Below are positions 17,950-26,709 of a DNA stretch of 64,000 nt, piece by piece (position 1 is the first letter of the stretch; every line of letters starts with the position of its first letter). The notes below the pieces were generated by a model that worked only from the letters and a program-made list of their open reading frames with translations, was not told where the DNA came from and made no database searches. The DNA comes from Methylobacter marinus A45. GTDB taxonomy: Bacteria > Pseudomonadota > Gammaproteobacteria > Methylococcales > Methylomonadaceae. The translations under genes and the position numbers were made by a program. The DNA is taken from assembly GCF_000383855.1 (NCBI RefSeq), contig NZ_KB912877.1:2061285-2125284 (forward strand), written 5' to 3'.

Positions 17950-18141
17950 GTCGTTCGCATCGTGATTTTGTAGGTTAGGGATAAATATTTCTCTACCATT
18001 ATTTTACGTTAATGTAAGTTTTTAGTTTTTTAAATATCCATAATATACTATTTTTTTATTTCATAATATAACGTTGACGTAATATTATGTTAGCGCGTCC
18101 AAGACGTGATTCCAATATCAACACAACGGAGGAGCATTAAC
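17950..18141. promoter_or_regulatory. Divergent control region of the one-carbon cluster
   Basis: A 192-bp AT-rich interval between the MTHFR-like and PanB-like genes. It holds a dyad TTAC-N6-GTAA at 18004-18017 and an AACGTTGACGTAATATTATGTTAGCG-like tract around 18070-18095 with a TTGACG hexamer. The MerR-type regulator at 19310 is the obvious candidate to bind here. GGAGGAGC at 18128-18135 is the ribosome site of the PanB-like gene. Confidence 0.45.
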
Positions 18142-18999
18142 ATGAACACACAACGAAAAAAGGTCACCATCAAAACCTTGGGCGATAAGATCGCAAGAGG
18201 CGAGAAGATTGTCGGCATGGAATGCCATGAAACGCCCAGCGCCATCATGGCGGAAGAACTTGGCATGGATCTTTTGTGCGTGGGCAGTCCCGGCCCCATG
18301 GCGCTGTTTGGGCATAAGAGCATGAATACTGTGGACTTTCAGGAACAGCTCTACTTTCTGGAGGCGGTGCTGCGAGGCGCATCAACTCCCTTTATTTGTT
18401 GCAATATGCCCAATACAACCGCTTGCGTATCCGAAGCGGATGCCGTGCGCAATGCCTCGGAAATTCAACGACGCGGTGCGGATGGGGTGCATATCGAGCC
18501 TCATCACAAAACCGTCAAGATGGTTGAAGCTATCGTCGGGGCGGGCATACCGGTCATCGGGCATTTCGGCGTTCAAGGCGAACGTTGGTCTCAGGTAGGC
18601 AGTTATTTACCGAGGGGACGCACGGCGGAAGATGCCGCTGACATTGTCAAGCTCATCAAGAGTTGCATTGATGCCGGTATCAGCACGGTATTGCTGGAGC
18701 ACGCGTCAGAAGAGTTGGCCAAGTGGTGTTACGAAAATCTGCCGGTGCCGGTCGCAAGCCTGGGTTCCGGCCCCTATGCGCACGGCATTTTTCACGTTTC
18801 CTCCGATATTATCGGCTGCTCGGCTTTTCCTACGCCGCCCAAGCGCAACCCCTTCGGAAATGTCTGGCAAAACATGAAAGATGCCTACAGCAAGTATTAT
18901 GAAGCGGCCCGCTCAGGCTCGTATCCGAATCCTGAAGATTCCCATCATATGCGGGAAGGCGAGTTTGAAAAGTTTCTGGATTTGGTCGCCAAGTCTTAG
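18142..18999 (+). CDS. PanB-like (ketopantoate hydroxymethyltransferase superfamily) enzyme
   Basis: 285 residues from the ATG at 18142 (strong GGAGG site). It follows the PanB barrel throughout: CVGSPGPMALFGHKSM (~46-61), GADGVHIEPHH, GIPVIGHFGVQ and the VLLEHAS strand with E186 equal to the PanB catalytic Glu. However, the PanB metal ligands corresponding to E. coli D45 and D84 are replaced by S49 and N88; E119 (equivalent to E114) is kept and the neighbouring Lys is His. It is therefore unlikely to be the pantothenate enzyme. PanB uses methylene-THF, which ties it logically to the divergent MTHFR-like gene. Confidence 0.75.
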   Translation: MNTQRKKVTIKTLGDKIARGEKIVGMECHETPSAIMAEELGMDLLCVGSPGPMALFGHKSMNTVDFQEQLYFLEAVLRGASTPFICCNMPNTTACVSEADAVRNASEIQRRGADGVHIEPHHKTVKMVEAIVGAGIPVIGHFGVQGERWSQVGSYLPRGRTAEDAADIVKLIKSCIDAGISTVLLEHASEELAKWCYENLPVPVASLGSGPYAHGIFHVSSDIIGCSAFPTPPKRNPFGNVWQNMKDAYSKYYEAARSGSYPNPEDSHHMREGEFEKFLDLVAKS

Positions 19000-19309
19000 T
19001 TTTCTATACAAGCCCTATTCAGTCAGCAAGTCACCGTGCCGCAGAATTGGAACGTGATCGTTTGGTCAAATATCAAGTAAACATGGCCAAATCTGCGGCC
19101 TCTTCAAAAAGCGAGGCATTGCTGAAATGGCGTTGCGCCCCAAAGTTTGCTCCCTGTTTTGTCCCCCTGTGCCCGAACAGGAATTTAATTGAAAATATTG
19201 ACTCATAGGGCATATTTTGTGAAATAATTTTATTAAGAAAACATAAATTTTCCCGACTAAATCTACCTCTTTTCGATACTCTTATTTTTCCTAATGGTCA
19301 TATTTTGTA
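19000..19309. promoter_or_regulatory. Intergenic region before the MerR gene
   Basis: 310 bp with no gene. The last ~110 bp are strongly AT-rich (from TTGAAAATATTGACTCAT on) and presumably hold the promoter of the regulator. No clear terminator for the PanB-like gene. Confidence 0.3.
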
Positions 19310-19804
19310 ATGCGTCTACCTCCGAAAGAACAGCGTGATTTCCTTAAAATCGGTGAATTGGCTGATGAACTAGGAACAACCCCTAGGACCATACGCTTGT
19401 ATGAAGAATTAGGCGTCATTGTTCCTGACCGTACGCCAGGCGGTACGCGTCTCTATGGCCCTAAAGACAAGAAGCGTATGGCTATCGCGCTACGCCTGGG
19501 GCGGTGCGGAATCGATCTGGAGTTCCTAAAGCGGCTTGCGTGCACCCGCCAGGAATGCAGCTCGGGGAAAGCGGCCTCAGCAGCCATGCAACCGTTGCTG
19601 GACGACTTGCGTCACCGGATTCACGGCCTGCTGGAAGATCTGGAACAACTGGAACGGGATTTGGAGCGGGCCGACATGCTGATCCGGCAATGCAGTGATT
19701 GTCCGAATCGCCCAAATCGTAAGGACTGTCCTCATTGTCCGGTCGATAAGAATGTTGATCTGACCGATATTGTCCGCCTGATTTGGGATCCTGATGCATC
19801 TTAA
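19310..19804 (+). CDS. MerR-family regulator with Cys-rich tail
   Basis: 164 residues. The N-terminal winged helix is typical (KIGELADELGTTPRTIRLYEELGVIVPDR, residues 13-41), then a long dimerisation helix (~95-125). The C-terminal end has a tight cluster C128-x2-C131-x8-C140-x2-C143, plus C66, C78 and C83. This suggests binding of a metal, metal cluster or thiol-reactive effector. It is encoded next to the one-carbon cluster and is its likely regulator. I cannot name the effector. Confidence 0.75.
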   Translation: MRLPPKEQRDFLKIGELADELGTTPRTIRLYEELGVIVPDRTPGGTRLYGPKDKKRMAIALRLGRCGIDLEFLKRLACTRQECSSGKAASAAMQPLLDDLRHRIHGLLEDLEQLERDLERADMLIRQCSDCPNRPNRKDCPHCPVDKNVDLTDIVRLIWDPDAS

Positions 19805-19864
19805 AAACGGACAACTGCCGGCTACACAAAAATTCAAAGCATCTTACCTCCATAACGATTCTTA

Positions 19865-20020
19865 GGAACGGGAATGAATTAAGACCCGCAATTGAGGCAG
19901 GATTTCTGTTCATATTCAAGGCGCGCAAACAGGCGCATAGCAAGCTATGTAACTGTTTGCGCAACGCCGAAGAGGGACAGAAAGACAAGTCAGTTGCGGG
20001 AGTTATAAAATTCACGTTCC
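19865..20020. mobile_element. MITE with ~34-bp imperfect inverted ends
   Basis: Left end GGAACGGGAATGAATTAAGA and right end (reverse complement) GGAACGTGAATTTTATAACT pair over ~34 bp, and TTA flanks both sides as a likely 3-bp target duplication. The ends resemble those of repeat A (GGAACGGGCATAAAATAAC), so both probably use the same transposase. No ORF inside. Confidence 0.6.
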
Positions 20021-20122
20021 TTAACATCATCATAAAGTGATCAGTAAACCGGTAAGCGGTCTTCAATTCGGAATAGGTGGCGTATTTCATCGGAATACAT
20101 TCTCAATCCAAAAATATACGCG

Positions 20123-20799
20123 ATGATCGCCAAAAGTGAGAGATTGACAGTTTTGTCGGAGGCCGAACTGTATGCATTGTACGGCCTGCCGGATTTCATG
20201 CCCAGGTTTATTGCGTTTTGCAACTAGTACTCAGTCAGCCTTGTTCTGACGAGTAAAATTTGCGGAGTATCCATAGCGTGTGAATAGTGCGAATGAATTC
20301 GCACCTACAATTTAACCGTCATAATTAAATTGACTGAGTACTAGGATTACCAAGGCGTTGCTGCCCAAGTTGGACGTCTCGCAGCAGAACTCGCTTTTAC
20401 TATGCAAGCTTGGCGAATTTCTATACTGTCCACGACTTGCGTAGCTTAAGGCCTGAACAGCCCCATCTTTACTTGTTATGTTAAGCCTGGCAACGCTACC
20501 GGCAGTTTACGGATAATCCGGTCGATGCGATGGCTTTCCACATGAAACAGTTAGAGGACGAAAGCTGCTCCGGCGCGAAGCAGTTTTATGCTGCCGAGCA
20601 GGTGCAATGCCGTCAGTAAACCCAGCAGGTCGGACGCCTGTTGCTGCTTTATGTCGATGAGACGGTGGAGCGACGCCATGCCATTCGGCAACGCGCGTAC
20701 AAAATCATGCCGAAAGACACGCTTCAGGACACGGGTCAGCGCATGAGCGTAAAACCGGCAAGCAAGCTGGCCTCGCATTGGCAGGCGGTTGACCGTTAG
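20123..20799 (+). pseudogene. Decayed Tn3-family transposase
   Basis: The first 34 codons (RLTVLSEAELYALYGLPDF) resemble the N-terminal DUF4158 region of Tn3 transposases. The frame is cut at 20224 by a 121-bp MITE. Beyond the MITE, fragments of the same domain can be read through stops: LLLCKLGEFL, then RYRQFTDNPVDAMAFHMKQLED and LLLYVDETVERRHAIRQRAYKIMPKDTL up to 20799. At least two in-frame stops (near 20480 and 20615) confirm decay, and the catalytic part is absent. Confidence 0.6.
20224..20344 (+). mobile_element. MITE family B, copy 1 (121 bp)
   Basis: Perfect 14-bp terminal inverted repeats CTAGTACTCAGTCA at both ends, with the palindrome GTGCGAATGAATTCGCAC inside. It interrupts the transposase remnant. 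A copy of identical length is at 60524-60644, a short inverted copy at 63274-63367 and partial ones at 54728 and 54893. Confidence 0.75.
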
Positions 20800-20939
20800 T
20801 CCAGAGGCAATTCTACCGCCACCATAATCCCCATGGATGGGGTGAATGCAGAGAAATGACGGGATCATTTCCTGTCCTTAGAGGCGTTCGTGGCTAAATA
20901 CTTTCACACTCTCGTACCCTACCATGCTTGAGCGTTTGT

Positions 20940-22421
20940 TTATCCTTCCCGCCCCTGCAATCGATAAAGCGACAGCCCGATATTGGCCTGCTGCACGAAA
21001 TGCCTGAAGGCTCTGAAATCGTCTTCGCTCAGGGCCTGATGATTGTAGGCGCGGTCGCAGTATATCAGGCCGATCGGCTTGTCGCCGGCGCAGACCGGCA
21101 TCAAGAAGCACGGGTTCTTGCCGACCAGTTTGGTGTCGCCGGCGGTAAACAAGGCAGCGTCCTGTTCCGGGTTCAGCCAGCAGCCGTCGTGATTGGAAAG
21201 GGCCTGGAAAAACAGGTTGGGCGGTATCTTGGCGAGATTGAACACCAGCTTTTGCGTATAGCTGTCCTTGCGCCATCCCAGCGACACTTTCTCGCGCAGC
21301 GCCAGTTTGTCCGTGGTCAGCAGCGCGAAGAGGGTCCGGTCCATGCCGATGCCGCGCTGGATGCCTTCCAGCACGGTTTCCAGCAACAGGTTGATGTCGA
21401 TCCGGCCGCTGAGTATCGAGGTGATATCCTGCAGAATCTGGAATTGCAATTGTTTCCTGTCGGTCATGGGTGCTGCCTCGGCCGTTTCGGGTTCGGATGG
21501 CTGTCCGGCTTCCTTGCGGATCAGGTCCGAGGCTTCATGGGCACCGAAATGGCGGGCAATGCCGGCTGCGGCTTCGGTGTTTTTTTGCAGGGCTTCCCTG
21601 ACGGCTTGTTTCGGCTGCTTGGTGACGGCGGCGATTTTTTCCAGGCACGCGCCGTATTGCTTCGTGTCGGGGCCTTCCCGTAACGCCTCGACCACTTCAT
21701 AGCCCAGGTGGACCAGGCCCACGTGCGGATTGACCGCGCCCTGGTTTTTCCTGATCGACTCTTCGATCAGGCCTCCCAGGTTCCAGGCTTTGCTCAGCGA
21801 ACCGCCCAGATCCGCCAACGTGAAACCCAACACCTGCTTCTCCGCCGCCTGTTGGCTGGAGCCGTCTTTGACCAGTGCCTGGATCAGGTCGCCTTTGGCG
21901 CCGCAAAAACACCAAAAGGATATGTTGCCGATATTGTGCAGCAAGGCGGCAACGAACACTTCTTCCGGCGACCGGTCATGCGTGGCGATCGCGAGGGCTT
22001 TGGCATGCACGGCCGCGTGGATGGCCTGGGCGATTTCCTCGTTGGCCCGGCGTTGGTTGGTCGGCGACAGAATGGCTTCAAGAAAGGAGCAAGCCAGGGT
22101 GAGTTCGCGCAGCACTTCGGTGCCGAGCAGCACGATGGCCCGCGAAACGGTAGCCATTTTCTGCCGGGAGGCATTGTAATAAATGCTGTTGCTTAACTTT
22201 AGCAATTGAGTGGTGAGGTTCGGGTCCTGCAATATCACCGACGCCAGTTCCATCACGCCTTTTTTATCGTCGCCGATAATATTGTTGACGCTCCGCACGG
22301 TATTCGAAAAGATCGGCATGTCCCGATCACGCAGCATGGCCGTCCACTCTTCAAGCGATCGGGGTTCTGGTTTGATTTCGGTGACTGGCATGTTCATACT
22401 TAATTGTGTGACCAAATTCAC
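20940..22421 (-). CDS. HDOD-GAF signalling protein
   Basis: 493 residues. The HDOD domain covers ~30-235 (MPIFSNTVRSVNNII, DPNLTTQLLKLSNSIYYN, LLHNIGNISFW, a degenerate HD phosphohydrolase). The GAF domain covers ~330-490 (LQDITSILSGRIDINLLLETVLEGIQRGIGMDRTLFAL ... PVCAGDKPIGLIYCD). HDOD proteins act in signalling, often with cyclic nucleotides or the stress response, without enzymatic activity of their own. A simpler HDOD paralog is at 53568. It is transcribed alone. Confidence 0.85.
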   Translation of the reverse strand: MNLVTQLSMNMPVTEIKPEPRSLEEWTAMLRDRDMPIFSNTVRSVNNIIGDDKKGVMELASVILQDPNLTTQLLKLSNSIYYNASRQKMATVSRAIVLLGTEVLRELTLACSFLEAILSPTNQRRANEEIAQAIHAAVHAKALAIATHDRSPEEVFVAALLHNIGNISFWCFCGAKGDLIQALVKDGSSQQAAEKQVLGFTLADLGGSLSKAWNLGGLIEESIRKNQGAVNPHVGLVHLGYEVVEALREGPDTKQYGACLEKIAAVTKQPKQAVREALQKNTEAAAGIARHFGAHEASDLIRKEAGQPSEPETAEAAPMTDRKQLQFQILQDITSILSGRIDINLLLETVLEGIQRGIGMDRTLFALLTTDKLALREKVSLGWRKDSYTQKLVFNLAKIPPNLFFQALSNHDGCWLNPEQDAALFTAGDTKLVGKNPCFLMPVCAGDKPIGLIYCDRAYNHQALSEDDFRAFRHFVQQANIGLSLYRLQGREG

Positions 22422-22672
22422 AGAATTATTAAGGCAAGCCTGCGCTTGGGCAAGCTTTAATTTTAGCGGGACGGTTCGGTCGGCTCCGACTTCGAACGGA
22501 TACGGTTGAAGCCGATTTTTTTAATCGGAGAAAAAATAAGTCGCGACGGTTGCCGAGCGAGGATTAAGACCATTGGGACGCGCCCGGAGAAGTGGCGAAG
22601 CGGCCTAGCCAAGCGCAGGGTTGCCGGTTTAATGGATTTTCTGTCCGGCCAGCGCTTCTTTCGCAACCGAAT

Positions 22673-23146
22673 TCAATACGGGTCGTAGGCCTGCTTTAGA
22701 TCCTCTATGTCGATTTTATCCATCTGCAGCATTGCCTTTATGACTCTTTTCGATTTTACAGTATCGCTGTCATGCAGCATTTCTCTTAGAATCGAGGGGA
22801 TGATTTGCCACGATACGCCGTATTTGTCTATAAGCCAGCCGCATTTTTGTTTTTCTCCCCCCTCCGAGAGTTTCTCCCATAATTCATCCACTTCTTCCTG
22901 GGTCTCGCAATTTACAAAGAACGACAGGGCCGGCGGCAAGGCCAGTTGCGGATCGCTGTTCAAGGCAATAAATTCCTGGCCCTCAAGCTGGAATATCGCG
23001 GACAGTACCATGCCGTTCTGTTCACTCCCTTCTTCGACATAACGGGTAATGCTGCCGACTTTTGAATGTTTGAAAATAGAGGTATAAAAATTCATCGCCT
23101 CTTCGGCTTCGCCATTGAACCACAAGAATGGAGTGATTTTTTGCAT
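22673..23146 (-). CDS. PhnB-like VOC family protein
   Basis: 157 residues of the vicinal oxygen chelate fold, PhnB/3-dmu-9_3-mt subgroup: ITPFLWFNGEAEEAMNFYTSIF at the N-terminus, EFIALNSDP, SFFVNCETQEEVDELWEKLSEGG, and CGWLIDKYGVSWQIIP. Members of this subgroup are usually of unknown function. The metal-binding residues typical of glyoxalase I are not all apparent. Monocistronic. Confidence 0.85.
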   Translation of the reverse strand: MQKITPFLWFNGEAEEAMNFYTSIFKHSKVGSITRYVEEGSEQNGMVLSAIFQLEGQEFIALNSDPQLALPPALSFFVNCETQEEVDELWEKLSEGGEKQKCGWLIDKYGVSWQIIPSILREMLHDSDTVKSKRVIKAMLQMDKIDIEDLKQAYDPY

Positions 23147-23496
23147 CGTGTTTTACTCCTAACATGACAGTGGTGCCGATTCTTTCCCGTCTTGTTTTTA
23201 ACAAGCCGGCGCTTAAGATCAACAGCGCGCTCCGGCCGGGCTAGCGGTTCAATAAAAAATCATTAACGCCAAAGCGCTTGGCGGGCTCCGCGCGGCATGG
23301 CGCCTGCTCGGCGCCTTGAACAAGGTCGGCTGACAACGGGCGCTTTCAAACCTGGGAACTACACATATGTCAGACTATTTACAGCGGCTACATTATTCAC
23401 TTTCCCGGCATGATTGCTATTCGTATCGTCACTGATATCAGGGCCGTCCAGCGGGAATACAGGGTTGTTCTACACGGGTTTATAAAAGGTAATTGC
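23147..23496. other. Intergenic, nothing recognised
   Basis: 350 bp with GC-rich short palindromic stretches (AGCGCTTGGCGG, GGCGCC) and no gene. The GNAT promoter must lie in the last part. Confidence 0.3.
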
Positions 23497-24012
23497 ATGC
23501 AAATAACCGAGCTTCAAACACCTCGAACTATCCTCAGGCCTTTTTCGGCAGGCCATGCAATGGAGACCTTTGCCTGGTTCGGCGACCCTGAGGTAATGAA
23601 ATTCACGCCTTTCGGGCCTGATGAATCAGTTACCGCCACCCTTGACAGAATACGGCGCTATCTTGAGCATCAGGCGCAATACGGCTTTGCGAAATGGATG
23701 ATTCTTGAGCGCGGCACCGGCAAGCCCATCGGCGATTCAGGCCTCATGTATTGTTCCGAGTGCCGGCGCTTTGAACCGGGATACCGGCTGTTGCCGGATT
23801 ACTGGAACAAGGGACTGGCCACCGAAGCGGCATCAGCCTGGCTGCAACATGGCGTTCATGAGCTTGGCTTAACAGACTTGATGGCTTTCACGCACCCCGA
23901 CAATGTCGCATCAGTTCGGGTGTTGGAAAAAATCGGCTTCAGATTCTCCCACCGGGCGGTTCTCATGGGGATGCCGAGCAAAATATTTACGCTTCCGGAC
24001 AGCTCATATTGA
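23497..24012 (+). CDS. GNAT-family acetyltransferase (RimJ/RimL type)
   Basis: 171 residues from the ATG at 23497, preceded by AAAAGGTAA; the frame upstream has no coding character. Typical elements are TPRTILRPF, the acetyl-CoA strand-loop (EPGYRLLPDYWNKGLATEAASAW, ~98-120) and the end TDLMAFTHPDNVASVRVLEKIGFRF. Members acetylate N-terminal or small-molecule amines. No target can be named. Confidence 0.85.
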   Translation: MQITELQTPRTILRPFSAGHAMETFAWFGDPEVMKFTPFGPDESVTATLDRIRRYLEHQAQYGFAKWMILERGTGKPIGDSGLMYCSECRRFEPGYRLLPDYWNKGLATEAASAWLQHGVHELGLTDLMAFTHPDNVASVRVLEKIGFRFSHRAVLMGMPSKIFTLPDSSY

Positions 24013-24337
24013 GGCTGTCAAACGGCATTTAAAGGCAGAGTTTGAGCTTATTGCCAACTGCAAAAAACTAGCGTATAAGTTGCGCCGATCGGGAATGACA
24101 GCTGGCAAAAAAATTTATAAAACGGTCAGCGCCAAGGTTCGAATCCTGCCTATTCAGCCGCGCCACTGCAAAACCTCCGCCTGGAAAAGATCCGTACCCC
24201 GGAAAATGCTGGATTTCAATGGGCTGCAGCTTCATCGGCAAGAGACTCCGGTGTGCTTCGGCGTATAACCGCAAGATTCATCGGCCTTAGTTGAATTTTC
24301 CGATCGGATCATTTCACATACACACAAGGAACGCTTT
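24013..24337. other. Intergenic with a tRNA T-loop-like motif
   Basis: 325 bp with no gene. GGTTCGAATCC at about 24136 looks like a tRNA T-loop, but the stem has only three pairs and no cloverleaf surrounds it. It may be a remnant of a tRNA-derived attachment site. Confidence 0.3.
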
Positions 24338-25585
24338 ATGAAAAAAACATCTGTACCCTTCTTTGTCGCAGGTATGCTCATGTCCGCGGCATCGGTGTCG
24401 GCCCCGGTCGATGTGCGCACGCCGGTCGTCGTGTTCCCCGCCTTCCACCTGACCACGCTCGAAGTGAAAGTCCATAAGCAGACGGCAGTCCCCGACTGTC
24501 CGGCATCCGGCAGTTTCGAAGACTGGTTCCCCAACCCCAACCCCGGCACCGAATTCAGTCAGGTCTGCCGGGACAGACTGCTGACGCTGGTGGTCGATCC
24601 GGACAAGAGTTTGCCGATGGTGTCGCGCTTCTCCAACCAGCCGGGCGTCAAGGTCAAGATAAAACACTACGGCGATACCGAGAGCGCGCCTTTCTACGAG
24701 CCTCTGTACGCGTTTCTGGAATCGCACGGCTATGTGCGCAACCACAATATTCGCGTGGCCGGCTATGATTCCAGGCTGACGCCGGATATCGGCAGTTTCC
24801 TGGAGAAAACCAAGGAACTGATCGAGGAAACCTACCATCAGAACCACAACACGCCCGTGCACCTGGTCGGGCACTCCAACGGCCCCCTGTACATACAGTA
24901 CCTGCTCACGCACACGACCCAGGAATGGAAGAACCGGTTCATCCACGGCTTCACGCCGCTGGCCGGCAACTGGCCCGGACAGGGGCTCCTGTATTCCGTG
25001 TATTTTACCGGCCTGAACATCATTGACTTCACCTTCCCCACGGACGCCGCGAATGCGGCCAGCAGCGCCGCCATGTACCAGACCCATCCGTCCAGTTATA
25101 TGAGTTCCGCCGATCCGGCGGTATTCGGTGATCAGGAAACCGTGTTGCAGATCGGGGATATATCGTACACGCCTGAGGATCACCAGCAACTGTTCGAGGA
25201 TGCCAATCTGCCCTTGTCGCAAGACCTGGCCGCCGCCTACATCGGCTTGGTCAAGTTCAATGAGCCGCAGAACTTCCCGAACGTCGATGTCTATGCCGAA
25301 AAAGGTTCCGGACTCGATACGCTGGTGGGGCTGGGGCTCCCGGACCTGTCGGTCGGGCAGGTGGTTGATTTCGATACCGCGCCCCTGTTCATTCGTGACG
25401 GGGACGGCAATCAGGAAGACCTTACCAATGATGCGATCCAAGTCTGGCAGAACATGCCCTGCTACCATTTTGAGCTGAATGACAATGCGGGCGTGGATCA
25501 TTTTGCGCTGGCCAGTGACGCGGCTGTTCTGAACCGCTTGCTGACTCATCTCCAGCAGCCGAAGTCGGTTTGTCCAGCGTCTTAA
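24338..25585 (+). CDS. Secreted LCAT/phospholipase-like lipase
   Basis: 415 residues with a Sec signal (cleavage near SVSA-PVD, ~22). It resembles the lecithin:cholesterol acyltransferase family: PVVVFPAFHLTTLEVKV at the start of the domain, VHLVGHSNGPLYIQYLL with the nucleophile Ser (~174), the Asp in RDGDGNQEDLT (~355), and the His in NAGVDHFAL (~388). Six Cys in the mature part suit a periplasmic or secreted enzyme. It should hydrolyse or transacylate phospholipids. The gene stands alone and convergent with adh. Confidence 0.75.
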   Translation: MKKTSVPFFVAGMLMSAASVSAPVDVRTPVVVFPAFHLTTLEVKVHKQTAVPDCPASGSFEDWFPNPNPGTEFSQVCRDRLLTLVVDPDKSLPMVSRFSNQPGVKVKIKHYGDTESAPFYEPLYAFLESHGYVRNHNIRVAGYDSRLTPDIGSFLEKTKELIEETYHQNHNTPVHLVGHSNGPLYIQYLLTHTTQEWKNRFIHGFTPLAGNWPGQGLLYSVYFTGLNIIDFTFPTDAANAASSAAMYQTHPSSYMSSADPAVFGDQETVLQIGDISYTPEDHQQLFEDANLPLSQDLAAAYIGLVKFNEPQNFPNVDVYAEKGSGLDTLVGLGLPDLSVGQVVDFDTAPLFIRDGDGNQEDLTNDAIQVWQNMPCYHFELNDNAGVDHFALASDAAVLNRLLTHLQQPKSVCPAS

Positions 25586-25676
25586 ACCGCCTCCGGTCTT
25601 ATCAGGCTCGCGGCCTGGTCGAGAGCGGCCAGGCCGCTTAACATCATGTGTAGACGCGCGCTCAATAACCATTCTG

Positions 25677-26693
25677 TCAGGCGAAATCCGGATCCAGCAC
25701 GATACGGTAACGCGCCTTGCCTGCCGCCAGATGCTCAAGCGCCTCGTTGACCTGGCTCATCGGAAAATGCTCGACCTGCGGAGCGATGCCATGGCGCGCG
25801 GCAAACTCCAGCATCGTCGCTATTTTCATGGGGTCGCCGTTCGGCGAGCCTGAGACGCTTTTTTGCCCGAAAATCAGATCGATGGCCGGAATCGGCATCG
25901 GTTCGAGCACGGCGCCCACGATATGCAGACGACCGTTAGGCTTCAGCGTTTTCAACAGCGCCGCCCAGTCCAGCGGCGCATTGACGGTCACGATCAGCAT
26001 ATCCAGCGACCCCGCGATGTTCCGCATGGCCTCGCTGTCGCGGCTCGAGACCACGTGATGAGCGCCGAAACCGCGCGCCTCCTCGGCCTTGGATGCGTGC
26101 GACGTGAATGCCGTCACTTCGCAGCCCCAGGCATTGGCAAATCCGAGGCCCATATGGCCCAGACCGCCGATGCCGATAACGCCGACGCGGTCGGTGGGCT
26201 TGACGCCGAAGGTCAACAGCGGCGAGAACACCGTGATGCCGCCGCACAGCAGCGGTCCGGCGGATGACAAATCGAGCGTATCCGGCAGCGGAATGGTCCA
26301 GGCCCAGTGCGCCCGGACCCGGTCGGCAAAACCGCCCTGGTGCCCGACGATGGTCGGCATGGCCTCGGCACACAGATTGTGGTTGCCGGTCATGCATTCA
26401 TGGCAATGCATGCAGCTGCCGGCGTTCCAGCCGACCCCGACCCGCTGTCCGATATGCAGGCCCTTGGCGTGATCGCCCAGGGCCACGACTTTCCCGGCCA
26501 CCTCATGCCCCGGAATGACCGGATACTGGGACATGCCCCATTCGTCATTGATGATCGACAGGTCGGAATGGCAGAGGCCGCAATATTCGACGGCGATTTC
26601 CACCTCTTCCGGACCGAGCGGCCCCGGTTCATAGCTGAATGGTTCGAGTTTCTGCCTGGGACCGTGCGTGGCCCAGCCGTGGATTTCAGTCAT
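25677..26693 (-). CDS. Zinc alcohol dehydrogenase, CAD family
   Basis: 338 residues from the ATG at 26693 (GGAGGAATATCTC site). The catalytic zinc residues are in CGLCHSD and GHEVAG; the structural zinc site is CMHCHECMTGNHNLC (~93-107); the NADP-binding Rossmann loop is GIGGLGHMGLG (~170). It belongs to the cinnamyl-alcohol dehydrogenase type with broad aldehyde-reductase activity. It starts 16 bp after the exosortase stop on the same strand, so it may be carried on the xrtK transcript, though a functional link is not obvious. Confidence 0.85.
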   Translation of the reverse strand: MTEIHGWATHGPRQKLEPFSYEPGPLGPEEVEIAVEYCGLCHSDLSIINDEWGMSQYPVIPGHEVAGKVVALGDHAKGLHIGQRVGVGWNAGSCMHCHECMTGNHNLCAEAMPTIVGHQGGFADRVRAHWAWTIPLPDTLDLSSAGPLLCGGITVFSPLLTFGVKPTDRVGVIGIGGLGHMGLGFANAWGCEVTAFTSHASKAEEARGFGAHHVVSSRDSEAMRNIAGSLDMLIVTVNAPLDWAALLKTLKPNGRLHIVGAVLEPMPIPAIDLIFGQKSVSGSPNGDPMKIATMLEFAARHGIAPQVEHFPMSQVNEALEHLAAGKARYRIVLDPDFA

Positions 26694-26709
26694 GAGATAT
26701 TCCTCCGGG

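Noticed and set aside
24110-24180. GGTTCGAATCC resembling a tRNA T-loop
   Set aside because: Only three stem pairs can form and no acceptor, D or anticodon arms are found nearby; kept only as a possible remnant.
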